Source of the DNA: Hyphomicrobiales bacterium
GTDB lineage: Bacteria; Pseudomonadota; Alphaproteobacteria; Rhizobiales; Beijerinckiaceae
Assembly (NCBI GenBank): GCA_027489955.1
Contig: JAIXYZ010000001.1
Coordinates: 124,001 to 188,000, forward strand
Direction of reading: 5' to 3'
Length of the DNA: 64,000 nucleotides
Shown in pieces: positions 19,876 through 29,283 of the stretch. The position numbers and the translations under genes are program-made. The notes under the pieces were generated by a model. That model was given only the letters and a program-made list of their open reading frames with translations. It ran no database searches and was not told where the DNA came from. Position 1 is the stretch's first letter. Each line of letters begins with the position of its first letter.

Positions 19876-20403
19876 TCAGGCGGCAGCGACCTTGTGCACG
19901 TCGAAGCCGCCGGTCGGCAGCGGCTTGACGACGAGGCGCTCGTTTGCCTCCAGCACGCCCACCGGGACGTCCCGGTCCGGCAGGACGAGAATGGCGCTGC
20001 GGTTGACGAAGACGACGACATGCCGGCCCTCGCCCGCACCGCGCGCGGCCCAGTCCTTGAACTGGCCGTAGAAGGGCTGCTGCCGCCACGCGGCCGGCGC
20101 GCCGGGATCGACCTGCGCGAAGAGGAACCGCGTCAGGGGGTCGACGGTAAGCACGAACTTGGAGCGCTCGGGCTTCCATTCCGGGCCCAGGATGTCGCTC
20201 GTCATCCAGAAGCAGTGGAAGGCGCGGCAATGGTCGGGCCGGGTGGCGTGGATCGCGCAGCCGCGGCCCGGCAGGCAATGCTGGCACCACTTGCCCATGG
20301 GCTTGGGGACGGCGGGAACCTCGTACACCTTGCAGCACAAAGTGCAGGTGCCGCAGGAGCGTCCCGGCGCCGGCGTGGTGACGAAGGCGGCCGGATCCAG
20401 CAT
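19876..20403 (-). CDS. YkgJ-family cysteine-cluster protein
   Basis: The 175-residue protein has the zinc- or iron-chelating cysteine cluster of the YkgJ family: CGTCTLCCKVYE near residue 17, then WCQHC, RGCAIHATRPDHCRAFHCFW. About ten cysteines lie in the first 70 residues. Function is unproven for the family. The ATG at 20403 overlaps the stop of the upstream transporter by one base (TGATG), so it belongs to the same operon as queC and the VUT transporter. Confidence 0.85.
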   Translation of the reverse strand: MLDPAAFVTTPAPGRSCGTCTLCCKVYEVPAVPKPMGKWCQHCLPGRGCAIHATRPDHCRAFHCFWMTSDILGPEWKPERSKFVLTVDPLTRFLFAQVDPGAPAAWRQQPFYGQFKDWAARGAGEGRHVVVFVNRSAILVLPDRDVPVGVLEANERLVVKPLPTGGFDVHKVAAA

Positions 20404-20984
20404 CAGGCGGGCGCAAGCCCCAGACGGGCGTCGCGGTCGCGCAGCCAGGCGGCGACCGGGATGGCGGCCAGCACCATCCACGCCTTGCCGACGATCTGGC
20501 CGGGCAGGTACTCGAGGCTGTTGAAGGCCAGGTGGAGGAAGATGGCGCTGTCGACGACGAGGCCGACGAGGCTCGAGGCGATCACCGCCAGAAGGAAGCG
20601 GCGGCGCTGGAGCGGCGTGTAGACCGCGAAATCGGCCAGCTCGGACACTAGGAACGCCGCCGCCGAGGCTAGGACGATGTTGGCAGGCGCAAGCCACGCG
20701 GACAGGGTCGTGCCCGCCGCGATGGCAAAGAGCGAAACCCAGGCGCCGAGGCGCCGCTGGACCAGATCGCGCAGGACGAGCGCGATGCCGATCATCAGCA
20801 CGCCGCTCGGCGCCGTCAGTCCGGGCGCGACGGGGATGAGGCATGGGCCGTTCGGCACGCAGACCGTGCCCACATTGCCGATCAGCCAGTTCGCAGCCGG
20901 GATCGTCAGCGCGAACAGCGCCAGGAAGACGAGCCCTTCGGCGCGGCGGCGGACGGCAATCGGGGTGCCGGCGGTCTCGGTCAT
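20403..20984 (-). CDS. VUT family membrane protein, probable queuosine-precursor transporter (YhhQ-like)
   Basis: A six-helix membrane protein of 193 residues with the family stretch [19 protein letters not shown] and [16 protein letters not shown]. YhhQ of this family imports the queuosine precursors preQ0/preQ1. The position supports it: its ATG at 20984 overlaps the queC stop by four bases (ATGA). The cell thus appears to make preQ0 itself and also to be able to take up precursor. Confidence 0.85.
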   Translation of the reverse strand: MTETAGTPIAVRRRAEGLVFLALFALTIPAANWLIGNVGTVCVPNGPCLIPVAPGLTAPSGVLMIGIALVLRDLVQRRLGAWVSLFAIAAGTTLSAWLAPANIVLASAAAFLVSELADFAVYTPLQRRRFLLAVIASSLVGLVVDSAIFLHLAFNSLEYLPGQIVGKAWMVLAAIPVAAWLRDRDARLGLAPA

Positions 20985-21733
20985 GGGCTCACTTCCTTCG
21001 CGATGGCGCTGCGATACCGCGCGAAGCCCTCCGCGCGCAAGCGGCAGGCGGGACATTCGCCGCAGCCATGGCCCCAGGGATGCAGGCGCGCCCGGTCGCC
21101 GAGATAGCAGCTGTGGCTCTCGCGGATCACCAGGTCGGCGAAGGGCTGCCCGCCGATGGTGTCGGCGAGGGCGAAGGTCCCGGCCTTGTCGATCCACATC
21201 AGCGGCGTGTGCAGGACGATGCGGGTCTCCATGCCGAGGTTCAGCGCCACCTGCATGGCCTTGATCGTGTCGTCGCGGCAGTCGGGATAGCCGGAATAAT
21301 CGGTCTCGCAGACGCCGAGCACCACGTGCCGGATGCCCCGGCGATAGGCGAGGGCGGCGGCGAAGGTCAGGAAGATGAGATTGCGGCCGGGCACGAAGGT
21401 GGAGGGCAGCCCGCCTTCCGTCATCGCGATCTCGGTCTCGCGGGTGAGCGCCGTCTCGGAGATGAGGCCCAGGGCATCGAGCGACAGGACGTGATCCGGC
21501 CCGAGCGCGCCCCTGCCGTCGCGGCCATCGCCGAGGGTGCCGGGCTGGGCTAAGGCGGCCCGGATCGTGCGGCGGCACTCCAGTTCGACCCGGTGGCGCT
21601 GGCCGTAATCGAAGCCCACGGTCTCCACATGGGAGAAGCGCTGCAGCGCCCAGCCAAGGCACACGGTGGAATCCTGCCCGCCGGAGAACAGGACGAGGGC
21701 GCTGGAGGCGGGATCGGCGGCCGGCTCGCTCAT
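20981..21733 (-). CDS. queC: 7-cyano-7-deazaguanine synthase
   Basis: QueC makes preQ0 from carboxydeazaguanine, ammonia and ATP on the way to queuosine. The 250-residue protein has the PP-loop [30 protein letters not shown], and the C-terminal zinc site [16 protein letters not shown]. The frame opens with a TTG at 21751; the first in-frame ATG, at 21733, is taken as start. It lies just downstream of prs on the same strand and overlaps the VUT transporter. Confidence 0.95.
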   Translation of the reverse strand: MSEPAADPASSALVLFSGGQDSTVCLGWALQRFSHVETVGFDYGQRHRVELECRRTIRAALAQPGTLGDGRDGRGALGPDHVLSLDALGLISETALTRETEIAMTEGGLPSTFVPGRNLIFLTFAAALAYRRGIRHVVLGVCETDYSGYPDCRDDTIKAMQVALNLGMETRIVLHTPLMWIDKAGTFALADTIGGQPFADLVIRESHSCYLGDRARLHPWGHGCGECPACRLRAEGFARYRSAIAKEVSP

Positions 21734-21752
21734 CGCCTCGCCATCGGTCAAA

Positions 21753-22697
21753 TCAGTCGAACAGGCTCGACACGCTGGATTCCGTCGCCGTGCGGCCGAT
21801 GGCCTCGCCCATAAGGGCGGCGATCGGGATCACGCGGATATTGTGGGCGACCTTCACCGCCTCGGTCGGCTGGATGGAGTCGGTGATGACCAGCTCCTTC
21901 AACTTGGAGGAGGCGATGCGCGCCACCGCGCCGCCGGAGAGCACGCCGTGGGTGATGAAGGCGCGGACCTCCTTGGCGCCCTGCGCCAGCAGGGCCTCGG
22001 CGGCGTTGCACAGGGTGCCGCCGGAATCGACGATGTCGTCCACCAGGATGCAGCAGCGGCCCTCGACCTCGCCGATGATGTTCATCACCTCGGATTCGCC
22101 CGGCCGCTCGCGGCGCTTGTCGACGATGGCCAGCGGCGCGTCGATGCGCTTGGCCAGCGCCCGGGCGCGGACCACGCCGCCGACGTCGGGCGACACGACC
22201 ATGACGTTGGACGTGTCCAGCCGGTCCTTGATGTCCGCCACCATGGTGGGCGCGGCGAACAGGTTGTCGGTGGGGATGTCGAAGAAGCCCTGGATCTGCC
22301 CCGCATGGAGATCGAGGGTCAGGACGCGGTCGGCGCCGGCATGGGTGATGAGGTTGGCCACCAGCTTGGCGGAGATCGGCGTGCGCGGGCCGGGTTTCCG
22401 GTCCTGGCGGGCATAGCCGAAATAGGGCAGCACCGCCGTGATGCGCCGGGCCGAGGAGCGGCGCAGCGCATCGATGATGATCAGCAGTTCCATCAGGTGA
22501 TCGTTGGCCGGGAACGACGTGGACTGGATGACGAAGACGTCCTCGCCCCGCACGTTCTCCTGGATCTCGACGAACACCTCCATGTCGGCGAAGCGGCGCA
22601 CCACGCACCTGGCCAGCGGCACGTTGAGATACGCGCCGATCGACTCGGCCAGGGGAATGTTGGAATTGCCCGCGACGAGCTTGATGGACATGGTCAT
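21753..22697 (-). CDS. prs: Ribose-phosphate pyrophosphokinase
   Basis: Prs makes PRPP from ribose 5-phosphate and ATP, the precursor of nucleotides, His, Trp and NAD. The 314-residue protein shows [24 protein letters not shown], the His loop [10 protein letters not shown], and the PRPP loop [16 protein letters not shown] codons at 22697 and 22691 are both possible starts; no clear ribosome site separates them. queC follows closely. Confidence 0.96.
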   Translation of the reverse strand: MTMSIKLVAGNSNIPLAESIGAYLNVPLARCVVRRFADMEVFVEIQENVRGEDVFVIQSTSFPANDHLMELLIIIDALRRSSARRITAVLPYFGYARQDRKPGPRTPISAKLVANLITHAGADRVLTLDLHAGQIQGFFDIPTDNLFAAPTMVADIKDRLDTSNVMVVSPDVGGVVRARALAKRIDAPLAIVDKRRERPGESEVMNIIGEVEGRCCILVDDIVDSGGTLCNAAEALLAQGAKEVRAFITHGVLSGGAVARIASSKLKELVITDSIQPTEAVKVAHNIRVIPIAALMGEAIGRTATESSVSSLFD

Positions 22698-22840
22698 GGA
22701 TGCCGGGTTCCGCTGGCCCGGCTCCCGGCGACGCTGTCGGGCCGCCGGACCGGTCCCGATGGTCCGGCTCTTAGCAGCGTCAAGCCGCCGTCACAATACG
22801 GGCGAGGTGACCCGTCCCCAAGGGCGCGCCGCGGGCGGCT

Positions 22841-23341
22841 TCACTCGGCGGCCTCCGCCTCCGGCCCGGCAGCCTCCTCCGGCGGCGAGGCCTGGCTCTG
22901 CACCAGGAAGACCGCGATCCCATCCAGGCTGCGCCGGGCCAGCGCCTGCAGGGCCGCTTCGTCGATGCCGGTCCAGGGATCGGAGAGGGCGCCGACGCGG
23001 GCGGGGCTGTCCCCCGTGATCCGCTGCGCCCGCCGGGCCGCCTCGTCATACACGTCCCAGACATAGGTGATGCCGGTCGTCGGCGCGGTCGCCAGATGCC
23101 CGCGCAGGCGGTAGCGGGCCGGGCTGCCGGCCGCCACCAGCCGGAGCTGGCGCTGGGACGCCTCGCTCGCCATCAAGGCCGCAAGCCGGTTGCGCATGGC
23201 GTCGGGCGGTCCGTCCAGGCTTTCCAGGCTGACGGGAATGTCCGGCGGCGTGCCGCGCATCGTCGTCTCCAGGCACCCGGCGAGCGCCAGGGATGCCGCC
23301 GCAAGGACGGCGGCCCGCGACAGCCGGCGCAAGAACGACAT
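22841..23341 (-). CDS. Hypothetical lipoprotein
   Basis: The 166-residue product has a lipoprotein signal (hydrophobic segment about residues 9-20, lipobox LALAGC) and a soluble domain with predicted mixed strands and helices (RLVAAGSPARYRLRGHLATAP, GITYVWDVYDEAARRAQRITGD, IDEAALQALARRSLDGIAVFL), ending in an acidic tail. The middle part resembles periplasmic domains that bind or present cell-wall factors, but I cannot name the family. GGAGGAGG lies four bases before the ATG at 23341. It is divergent from uvrC. Confidence 0.75.
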   Translation of the reverse strand: MSFLRRLSRAAVLAAASLALAGCLETTMRGTPPDIPVSLESLDGPPDAMRNRLAALMASEASQRQLRLVAAGSPARYRLRGHLATAPTTGITYVWDVYDEAARRAQRITGDSPARVGALSDPWTGIDEAALQALARRSLDGIAVFLVQSQASPPEEAAGPEAEAAE

Positions 23342-23477
23342 GGATCCTCCTCCCGCCCCCCGACGGAAACGGCCGGGACTGTAGCGGCTGCCCGCAACGC
23401 CGACCAGCCGGGTTCTTGGCCGGCGCCGGAGTCGCACCGGCTTGGCGCGCGGGCCGGCCATCGCCTACATGGGACCC

Positions 23478-25472
23478 ATGACCAGCCGCAAGACCGACCA
23501 GGACCTGCCGCCCGACGAGCCCGCCGGCGACGACGAACCCGAGGCGACGCTGGAAAGCGCCGGTTCGCAGGTCGAGATCCTCGTGGAGGCGACGCCGGAG
23601 CGGCTGCGCTCGGGCATGGAGGTCATCGGCCGCTTCGTGAAGACGCTGCCGGGCAAGCCCGGCGTCTACCGCATGTTCGATGCGGCCGGCGACGTGCTCT
23701 ATGTGGGCAAGGCCCGCAACCTGAAGGCGCGCGTCTCGGCCTATGCCCGCGGCCAGGCGCATACGAACCGCGTCGCGCGGATGATCGCCGAGACCGCGGC
23801 GATGGAGTTCGTCACCACCAATACCGAGACCGAGGCACTGCTGCTGGAGGCCAACCTCATCAAGCAGCTGCGGCCGCGCTACAACGTGCTGCTGCGGGAC
23901 GACAAGTCCTTCCCCTACATCCTGGTGACGGGCGACCATCCCTCGCCCCAGCTCGCCAAGCATCGGGGCGCCCGCAATCACAAGGGCGAGTATTACGGCC
24001 CCTTCGCCAATGCCGGGGCGGTGAACCGCACCATCAACGCCCTGCAGCGCGCCTTCCTGCTCAGGACCTGCTCCGACAGCTATTACGAGAACCGCACGCG
24101 GCCCTGCCTGCTCTTCCAGATCAAGCGCTGCGCCGGACCCTGCACGGGGGAGGTCTCCCACACAGACTACGCGGCCCTGGTGGACGAGGCGCGGCTCTTC
24201 CTGTCGGGCCGCTCCTCCGCGGTGAAGCAGCGCCTGGCGCAGGAGATGCAGCAGGCATCCGAGCACCTGGAGTTCGAGCGCGCCGCCCGGTACCGCGACC
24301 GCCTGGCCGCGCTCTCCGCGGTCCAGTCCAACCAGGACATCAACACGCAAGGGGTGGAGGAAGCGGACGTCGTCGCCCTCGCCCAGGAGGCGGGGCATAC
24401 CTGCGTCCAGGTCTTCTTCTTCCGCAACCACCAGAACTGGGGCAACCGGGCCTATTTCCCCCGCGCCGACCGGACGCTGTCGGAAATGGAGGTGCTGGGC
24501 GCCTTCCTCGCGCAGTTCTACGAGGACAAGCCGGCTTCCCGCCTCGTCCTTCTCTCCCACGAGGTGGAGGACGCCGACGTCCTGGCCGAGGCGATGGCGG
24601 TGCGCGCCGGGCACCGGGTGGACATCGCCGTGCCCCGCCGGGGCGAGAAGGCCGACCTCGTCGCCTATGCGCGGCGCAATGCGCAGGAGGCCCTCGCCCG
24701 GCAGCTGGCTGACACGACCGCGCAGACGCGCCTCCTGGCCTCCCTGGGAGAGGCTTTCGGCATCGAGGAGCCGATCCGGCGGGTCGAGGTCTACGACAAT
24801 TCCCACATCATGGGCACGAACGCGGTCGGCGCCATGATCGTCGCCGGACCCGGCGGCTTCATGAAGACCCATTACCGCACCTTCAACATCCGATCGGAGG
24901 AGCTCACCCCGGGCGACGATTTCGGGATGATGCGGGAGGTGATGCAGCGGCGGTTCTCCCGGCTGCTGAAGGACGCGCCGAGGGACGGCGCGCCCGCCGA
25001 CCCCGACGCCTTCCCGCTCTGGCCGGACCTCGTCCTGGTCGACGGCGGCAAGGGCCAGCTCGAGGCCGCCCGCGCCATCCTCGAAGGGCTCGGCGTCAGC
25101 GGCGTGAACCTGGTCGGCATCGCCAAGGGCCGCGACCGGGACGCCGGGCGCGAGACCTTCTTCGTGCCCGGGCGCCAGCCCTTCCGCCTCCCGCCCCGCG
25201 ATCCGGCGCTGTACTTCGTGCAGCGGCTGCGGGACGAGGCGCATCGCTTCGCCATCGGCGCCCATCGCGCCAAGCGCAAGCGCGAGCTGGTCCGCAGCCC
25301 GCTCGACGAGATCGCGGGCATCGGTCCGGCGCGCAAGCGCGCCCTCCTGCTCCATTTCGGCACCGCGAAGGCGGTGTCCCGCGCCTCGCTCGAGGACCTG
25401 ATGGGCGCGCCCGGCGTCAACGCCGCCACGGCCAGGCTGGTCTACGACCATTTCCACGAGCGCGGTGGGTGA
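23478..25472 (+). CDS. uvrC: Excinuclease ABC subunit C
   Basis: UvrC cuts DNA on both sides of a lesion in nucleotide excision repair. The protein (664 residues from the ATG at 23478) has the GIY-YIG nuclease domain ([21 protein letters not shown]), a cysteine stretch ([15 protein letters not shown]), the UVR domain ([16 protein letters not shown]), the C-terminal RNase-H-like nuclease ([26 protein letters not shown]) and helix-hairpin-helix repeats at the end. ATG at 23469 is an alternative start; GGGA precedes 23478. Confidence 0.96.
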   Translation: MTSRKTDQDLPPDEPAGDDEPEATLESAGSQVEILVEATPERLRSGMEVIGRFVKTLPGKPGVYRMFDAAGDVLYVGKARNLKARVSAYARGQAHTNRVARMIAETAAMEFVTTNTETEALLLEANLIKQLRPRYNVLLRDDKSFPYILVTGDHPSPQLAKHRGARNHKGEYYGPFANAGAVNRTINALQRAFLLRTCSDSYYENRTRPCLLFQIKRCAGPCTGEVSHTDYAALVDEARLFLSGRSSAVKQRLAQEMQQASEHLEFERAARYRDRLAALSAVQSNQDINTQGVEEADVVALAQEAGHTCVQVFFFRNHQNWGNRAYFPRADRTLSEMEVLGAFLAQFYEDKPASRLVLLSHEVEDADVLAEAMAVRAGHRVDIAVPRRGEKADLVAYARRNAQEALARQLADTTAQTRLLASLGEAFGIEEPIRRVEVYDNSHIMGTNAVGAMIVAGPGGFMKTHYRTFNIRSEELTPGDDFGMMREVMQRRFSRLLKDAPRDGAPADPDAFPLWPDLVLVDGGKGQLEAARAILEGLGVSGVNLVGIAKGRDRDAGRETFFVPGRQPFRLPPRDPALYFVQRLRDEAHRFAIGAHRAKRKRELVRSPLDEIAGIGPARKRALLLHFGTAKAVSRASLEDLMGAPGVNAATARLVYDHFHERGG

Positions 25473-25676
25473 CGGTTCGGCTGCGATGGCCCGGATCAGG
25501 CCAAGCCCGGTGACGGCACGCGTCCCCCTCCTTCCGCCGCCGAGCGGTGGGCGGGGAGCCGACGACGCCGCGCCCCCACCTCTCCCTGAAGCGGGAGGAT
25601 CGGGGGGCGATGGCGGCTCCGGCGTATGCCATCTTCGGTTGACGCTTTCTCCCGCCGCGTGCTTTCTCGGGTCGCC

Positions 25677-26285
25677 ATGACGATGAGCCGATCGCCGCGC
25701 CGATCCCGGGCATTCAGCCTGCCGAATATCCTGACCTATGGCCGGATCGCCGCGATCCCGGCGGTCGTGGCGTGCCTGTTCTGGCCCGGCGATCTCTGGT
25801 CCCGCTGGTTCGCCTTCTCGATCTACGTCGCGGCCGGCATCACCGATTATTTCGACGGCTATCTCGCCCGCGCCTGGTCGCAGCAATCGGCCATCGGCCG
25901 CATGCTGGACCCGATCGCCGACAAGCTTCTCATCGCCGCCTGCCTGCTCATGCTCGTCGCCGACGGCACGATCGAGAGCTGGGACCTGTGGGCGACGATC
26001 ATCATCCTGTGCCGGGAAATCCTCGTGTCGGGCCTGCGCGAGTTCCTGGCCGAGCTGCGCGTCTCCGTGCCGGTTTCCACCGTCGCCAAGTGGAAGACGA
26101 CGGCCCAGATCGTCGCCGTCGGCTTCCTCGTCGCCGGCCCTGCGGGGGACCGCATCCTCCCGGGCACGACGTCCATCGGGCTCGTGCTCCTGTGGGTCGC
26201 GGCCCTGCTGACGCTCTATACCGGCTGGGACTACCTGCAGGCGGGCATCCGCCACCTCATGGCCGAGGACGAGAAGAACCCGTGA
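25677..26285 (+). CDS. pgsA: CDP-diacylglycerol-glycerol-3-phosphate 3-phosphatidyltransferase
   Basis: PgsA makes phosphatidylglycerol phosphate at the inner membrane. The protein has about 202 residues, several membrane helices, and the CDP-alcohol phosphotransferase motif D-G-x2-A-R-x8-G-x3-D-x3-D (YFDGYLARAW ... GRMLDPIADK). Starts at 25677 and 25683 are both plausible. It follows uvrC after about 200 bases and overlaps moaD by four bases; the pgsA-moaD-moaE order recurs in alphaproteobacteria. Confidence 0.93.
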   Translation: MTMSRSPRRSRAFSLPNILTYGRIAAIPAVVACLFWPGDLWSRWFAFSIYVAAGITDYFDGYLARAWSQQSAIGRMLDPIADKLLIAACLLMLVADGTIESWDLWATIIILCREILVSGLREFLAELRVSVPVSTVAKWKTTAQIVAVGFLVAGPAGDRILPGTTSIGLVLLWVAALLTLYTGWDYLQAGIRHLMAEDEKNP

Positions 26286-26533
26286 AGATCGCCTATTTCG
26301 CCTGGGTGCGGGAGCGGGTTGGCCGGAGCGAGGAGGAGATCGTCCTGCCGCCCGGCGTCACCACCGTGGCCGACCTGATCGATCACCTGAGCGCGCGGGA
26401 CGAGGGCTATGCCTATGCCTTCGCCGAGCGGGACACGATCCGCGCCGCGATCGACCAGGAGCTGGTGCCCCACGACGCCCCGCTCGCCGGCGCCCGCGAG
26501 GTCGCGTTCTTTCCGCCCATGACCGGGGGCTAG
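26282..26533 (+). CDS. moaD: Molybdopterin synthase sulfur-carrier subunit
   Basis: An 83-residue ubiquitin-fold protein ending in Pro-Pro-Met-Thr-Gly-Gly; the terminal Gly-Gly is turned into a thiocarboxylate that gives sulfur to molybdopterin. It has the MoaD-like start KIAYFAWVRERVG and VTTVADLIDHL. The start is GTG at 26282 in a four-base overlap with the pgsA stop. moaE follows four bases after the stop. Confidence 0.94.
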   Translation: MKIAYFAWVRERVGRSEEEIVLPPGVTTVADLIDHLSARDEGYAYAFAERDTIRAAIDQELVPHDAPLAGAREVAFFPPMTGG

Positions 26534-26537
26534 GCTG

Positions 26538-26999
26538 ATGCCGGCCGCCATCTCCGTCGCGATCACGGCCGGTGCGGTGGACATTGCCGGCGAGACGGCC
26601 CGGTTCGCCGCGGGCGATCCGGCCATCGGCGCGATCGTCACCTTTGCCGGTCAATGCCGCGACGAGGGCGGCCGCCTCGCCGCCCTCGACATCGAGCACT
26701 ATCCCGGCATGGCGGAGGCGCAGATCCGCAAGGTCGCGGAGGCCGCCGCCGCGCGCTGGCCTCTCCATGCCATCCGCATCGTGCACCGCCACGGCCGCAT
26801 CGTGCCGGGCGAGACCATCGTGTTCGTCGCAACGGCCTCGGGCCACCGCCGCGCCGCCTTCGAGGCCGCCGATTTCCTGATGGACTACCTGAAGAGCCGC
26901 GCGCCGTTCTGGAAGAAGGAGATCGGCGCGGACGGCATCGCCCGCGACTGGGTCTCTGCCAGGGCGGACGACGATGACGCCCTCGGGCGGTGGGAGTGA
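26538..26999 (+). CDS. moaE: Molybdopterin synthase catalytic subunit
   Basis: MoaE (153 residues) inserts the two dithiolene sulfurs into precursor Z together with MoaD. It shows GAIVTFAGQCRDEGG, LDIEHYPGMAEAQI, IRIVHRHGRIVPGETIVFVA, HRRAAFEAADFLMDYLKSRAPFWKKE with the conserved lysines. It is the last gene of the + strand run and converges on purQ across a 239-base gap. Confidence 0.96.
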   Translation: MPAAISVAITAGAVDIAGETARFAAGDPAIGAIVTFAGQCRDEGGRLAALDIEHYPGMAEAQIRKVAEAAAARWPLHAIRIVHRHGRIVPGETIVFVATASGHRRAAFEAADFLMDYLKSRAPFWKKEIGADGIARDWVSARADDDDALGRWE

Positions 27000-27209
27000 A
27001 GCGTCCCTCTCGCTGTCATCTCCGACGACGCAGCGCCGGGACGAGGATGCCGCTGGGCATGAGGGCCGCGCTCCGATCCCTTTCCGCAAGGGGAGGGTGG
27101 CCGGCGCGGCAGCGCCGGGCGGGTGTGGCCATCCGACGCTTCGCGCCACCGTCCCATGAATGGGAGCGATCGGGCTGGGACTGACGTTGCGCGTGCTTCA
27201 AGGCGCCAC

Positions 27210-27238
27210 GCATCCTCGCCCTCGCGAGGTGGGGATGC
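27210..27238 (-). terminator. Stem-loop just after purQ
   Basis: GCATCC (27210-27215) pairs with GGATGC (27233-27238); with G-U pairs the stem extends to 11 pairs around a 7-nt loop. It abuts the purQ stop codon. No T tract follows. The rest of the moaE-purQ gap holds further GC-rich hairpins, e.g. CCGGCGC/GCGCCGG at 27101-27118, and no gene. Confidence 0.4.
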
Positions 27239-27928
27239 TCACGCCGCCTTGGCGAGGCTCTCGAACAGGCCCCTGCCGTCGGTCCCGCCGACGAGGTCGT
27301 CCACGAAGTTCTCGGGATGGGGCATCATGCCGAGGACGTTGAGGCCGGGCGAATAGATGCCGGCGATGCCGTTGGCCGAACCGTTGGGATTGGCCGCGTC
27401 GGTGACCTGCCCCCTGGCGTCGCAATAGCGGAACGCCACCAGGTTCTCGCCTTCGAGGCGCTTCAGCGTCTCGGCGTCGGCGACGTAATTGCCCTCGCCA
27501 TGGGCGATGCAGACCTCGATCGCCTCGCCCTGGCGGTAGCGGCGGGTGAAGGCCGTGTCCGCGCGCTCCACCGTCAGGAACTGGCGCTTGCAGATGAAGC
27601 GGCGGTTGACGTTGCGCATCAGCACGCCCGGCAGCAGCCCCGCCTCGCAGGCGATCTGGAAGCCGTTGCAGATGGCCAGGACGAGCCCGCCGCGCGCCGC
27701 ATGGGCCCGCACCGCGTCCATGACGCCCGCGCGCGCCGCGATGGCGCCGCAGCGCAGGTAATCGCCGTAGGAGAACCCGCCCGGCAGCACGACGAGGTCC
27801 GTGCCGGCTGGCAGGGCGGTCTCGGCGTGCCAGACATAGGCCGGCTCGTGGCCGGTGACCGTGTGGATCGCGGTGCCGGCGTCGCGCTCGCGGTTGGAGC
27901 CGGGGAAGACGATGATCGCGGCCTTCAT
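27239..27928 (-). CDS. purQ: Phosphoribosylformylglycinamidine synthase, glutaminase subunit
   Basis: PurQ (229 residues) supplies ammonia from glutamine to PurL in purine synthesis. It has the class-I amidotransferase triad: Cys in LAICNGFQIACEAGLLPG, and the His-x-Glu of MMPHPEN near the C-terminus; VLPGGFSYGDYLRCGA marks the family. It follows purS after four bases on the minus strand. purL is not downstream here. Confidence 0.96.
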   Translation of the reverse strand: MKAAIIVFPGSNRERDAGTAIHTVTGHEPAYVWHAETALPAGTDLVVLPGGFSYGDYLRCGAIAARAGVMDAVRAHAARGGLVLAICNGFQIACEAGLLPGVLMRNVNRRFICKRQFLTVERADTAFTRRYRQGEAIEVCIAHGEGNYVADAETLKRLEGENLVAFRYCDARGQVTDAANPNGSANGIAGIYSPGLNVLGMMPHPENFVDDLVGGTDGRGLFESLAKAA

Positions 27929-27932
27929 GGCG

Positions 27933-28175
27933 TCAGCCCACCAGCTCGACGCGGTAATTCTCGACGACCGTGTTGGCGAGGAGCTTCTCGCACGCCGCCT
28001 TGAGCGCGGCCTCGGCGGCCGCGTTGTCGTTGATGTCGAGGTCGATGTCGAAGACCTTGCCCTGGCGCACGGAGGCGAACCCGTCGATGCCGAGCGAAGC
28101 CAGCGCCCCCTCTATGGCCTTGCCCTGGGGATCGAGAACGCCGGACTTAAGCGTGACGGTGACGCGCGCCTTCAT
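27933..28175 (-). CDS. purS: Phosphoribosylformylglycinamidine synthase subunit PurS
   Basis: An 80-residue protein that bridges PurQ and PurL in the three-part FGAM synthase. It begins MKARVTVTLKSGVLDPQGKA and has VRQGKVFDIDL and CEKLLANTVVENYRVEL, all typical. ATG at 28175. It forms a tight pair with purQ. Confidence 0.95.
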   Translation of the reverse strand: MKARVTVTLKSGVLDPQGKAIEGALASLGIDGFASVRQGKVFDIDLDINDNAAAEAALKAACEKLLANTVVENYRVELVG

Positions 28176-28201
28176 GGATGCCTCCGATGGATGGCGGGGG
28201 C

Positions 28202-29110
28202 TTAGCGCGTTTCGCGCGGCCGCTCAACGGGCGAAGCGCGCCGCCCGCCCAGGGACGCGACGAGCGCGCCGGCGACGATGAGCGCGCAGGCCCCGGCCAG
28301 CGCCCAGCTCGCCTGCGCATAGCCGGCCGCGACGAGCGTGAGCGTCGACAGGACGGGCGCCGCATAGCTGGCGACGCCCAGGAAGGACACGTCGCCCTTC
28401 TTCATGCCGATGTCCCAGAGCAGGAAGGCGAGGCCCATCGGCCCGACCCCGAGGCCGATGGCCGAGGCCCAGGTCAGGGGATCGGCCGGCCAGACGGTGG
28501 TCTCGGCCACAAGGTGGACGCCCAGTGCCATGGCGGCCGAGACCAGCAGGGTCACGGCGACGCTTTCTGTGGGCACGGATGCGACGCGCCGCGACAGGAC
28601 CGAGTAACCGGCCCAGAGCACCGCCCCGGCGAGCGCGCAGGCATAGCCCGCGATCGCGCCCGCGCCGAGCGGCACCGCGGCGCCCCCCGCGCCCATCCTG
28701 TCCCCCACGATGAGCAGCACGGCGGCAAGGCCGAAGGCCGCTCCCACGAGATGGCCCGGCCGCAGCCGCCCGCCGGGCAGGAGGATGGCGAACAGCACGA
28801 TCAGGAGCGGCCAGAGATAGTGCAGCAGATTGGCTTCCGCCGGCGGTGCGAGCTTCAGGGCGGAATAATAGAGGGCGGTGTCGCCGAACAGCCCGGCAAT
28901 GCCCAGGGCCAGGGCCGGCGGGTGCGGCCTCAGCAGCGCGGCCCGGCCCCGCCCTAGCGCGATCAGCACCGCGAGCGTGCCGCCCAGACCCAGCGTCATC
29001 GCCACGAGCTGGAAGGGCGGGATCGCGCCGGTGCCGGCGGTCAGGAGCGCGAGCAGGGACCACAGCGCGATGGCGCCGCATCCGGTCAGGGTGGCGAAGC
29101 GGGAGGTCAT
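28202..29110 (-). CDS. EamA/DMT transporter, YddG-like (aromatic amino acid exporter type)
   Basis: A ten-helix membrane protein of 302 residues. The start ATLTGCGAIALWSLLALLTAGTGAIPPFQL and the later GDTALYYSALKLAPPAEANLLHYLWPLLIVLF match YddG-like exporters, which move aromatic amino acids and paraquat-type compounds out of the cell. The substrate here is inferred from family only. It precedes purS by 26 bases on the same strand. Confidence 0.8.
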   Translation of the reverse strand: MTSRFATLTGCGAIALWSLLALLTAGTGAIPPFQLVAMTLGLGGTLAVLIALGRGRAALLRPHPPALALGIAGLFGDTALYYSALKLAPPAEANLLHYLWPLLIVLFAILLPGGRLRPGHLVGAAFGLAAVLLIVGDRMGAGGAAVPLGAGAIAGYACALAGAVLWAGYSVLSRRVASVPTESVAVTLLVSAAMALGVHLVAETTVWPADPLTWASAIGLGVGPMGLAFLLWDIGMKKGDVSFLGVASYAAPVLSTLTLVAAGYAQASWALAGACALIVAGALVASLGGRRASPVERPRETR

Positions 29111-29249
29111 GATGCCTGCTCATGCGACAGGCGAAGGCCGGCTGTCGAGGGGGCATGGCGCCCAGGCCGGACTGCGACGTCCGCGTGCAAGCGGGACGCG
29201 CGGCGAACGGGAAGGCGGCATGGCTCCCCGTCCGCCCTGAGGCGATGGC

Positions 29250-29276
29250 CGGATCCCCCCTGTGCGAGGGGATCCG
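29250..29276 (-). terminator. Stem-loop after the first barrel gene
   Basis: CGGATCCCC (29250-29258) pairs perfectly with GGGGATCCG (29268-29276) over nine bases, eight bases downstream of the barrel gene's stop on the minus strand. No T tract follows. Confidence 0.45.
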
Positions 29277-29283
29277 AATTGCG

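Noticed and set aside
25473-25676. Possible small gene in the uvrC-pgsA gap
   Set aside because: The open frames have no ribosome site and only low-complexity Pro/Arg/Gly content.
23046-26255. Frame of more than 1000 codons on the - strand across uvrC and pgsA
   Set aside because: It spans two well-supported genes and the gap between them; composition is that of a GC-driven shadow frame.
27000-27238. GC-rich hairpins in the moaE-purQ gap as a regulatory RNA or repeat element
   Set aside because: Convergent genes need only transcription ends here; I see no second copy of the same sequence in the window and no gene.
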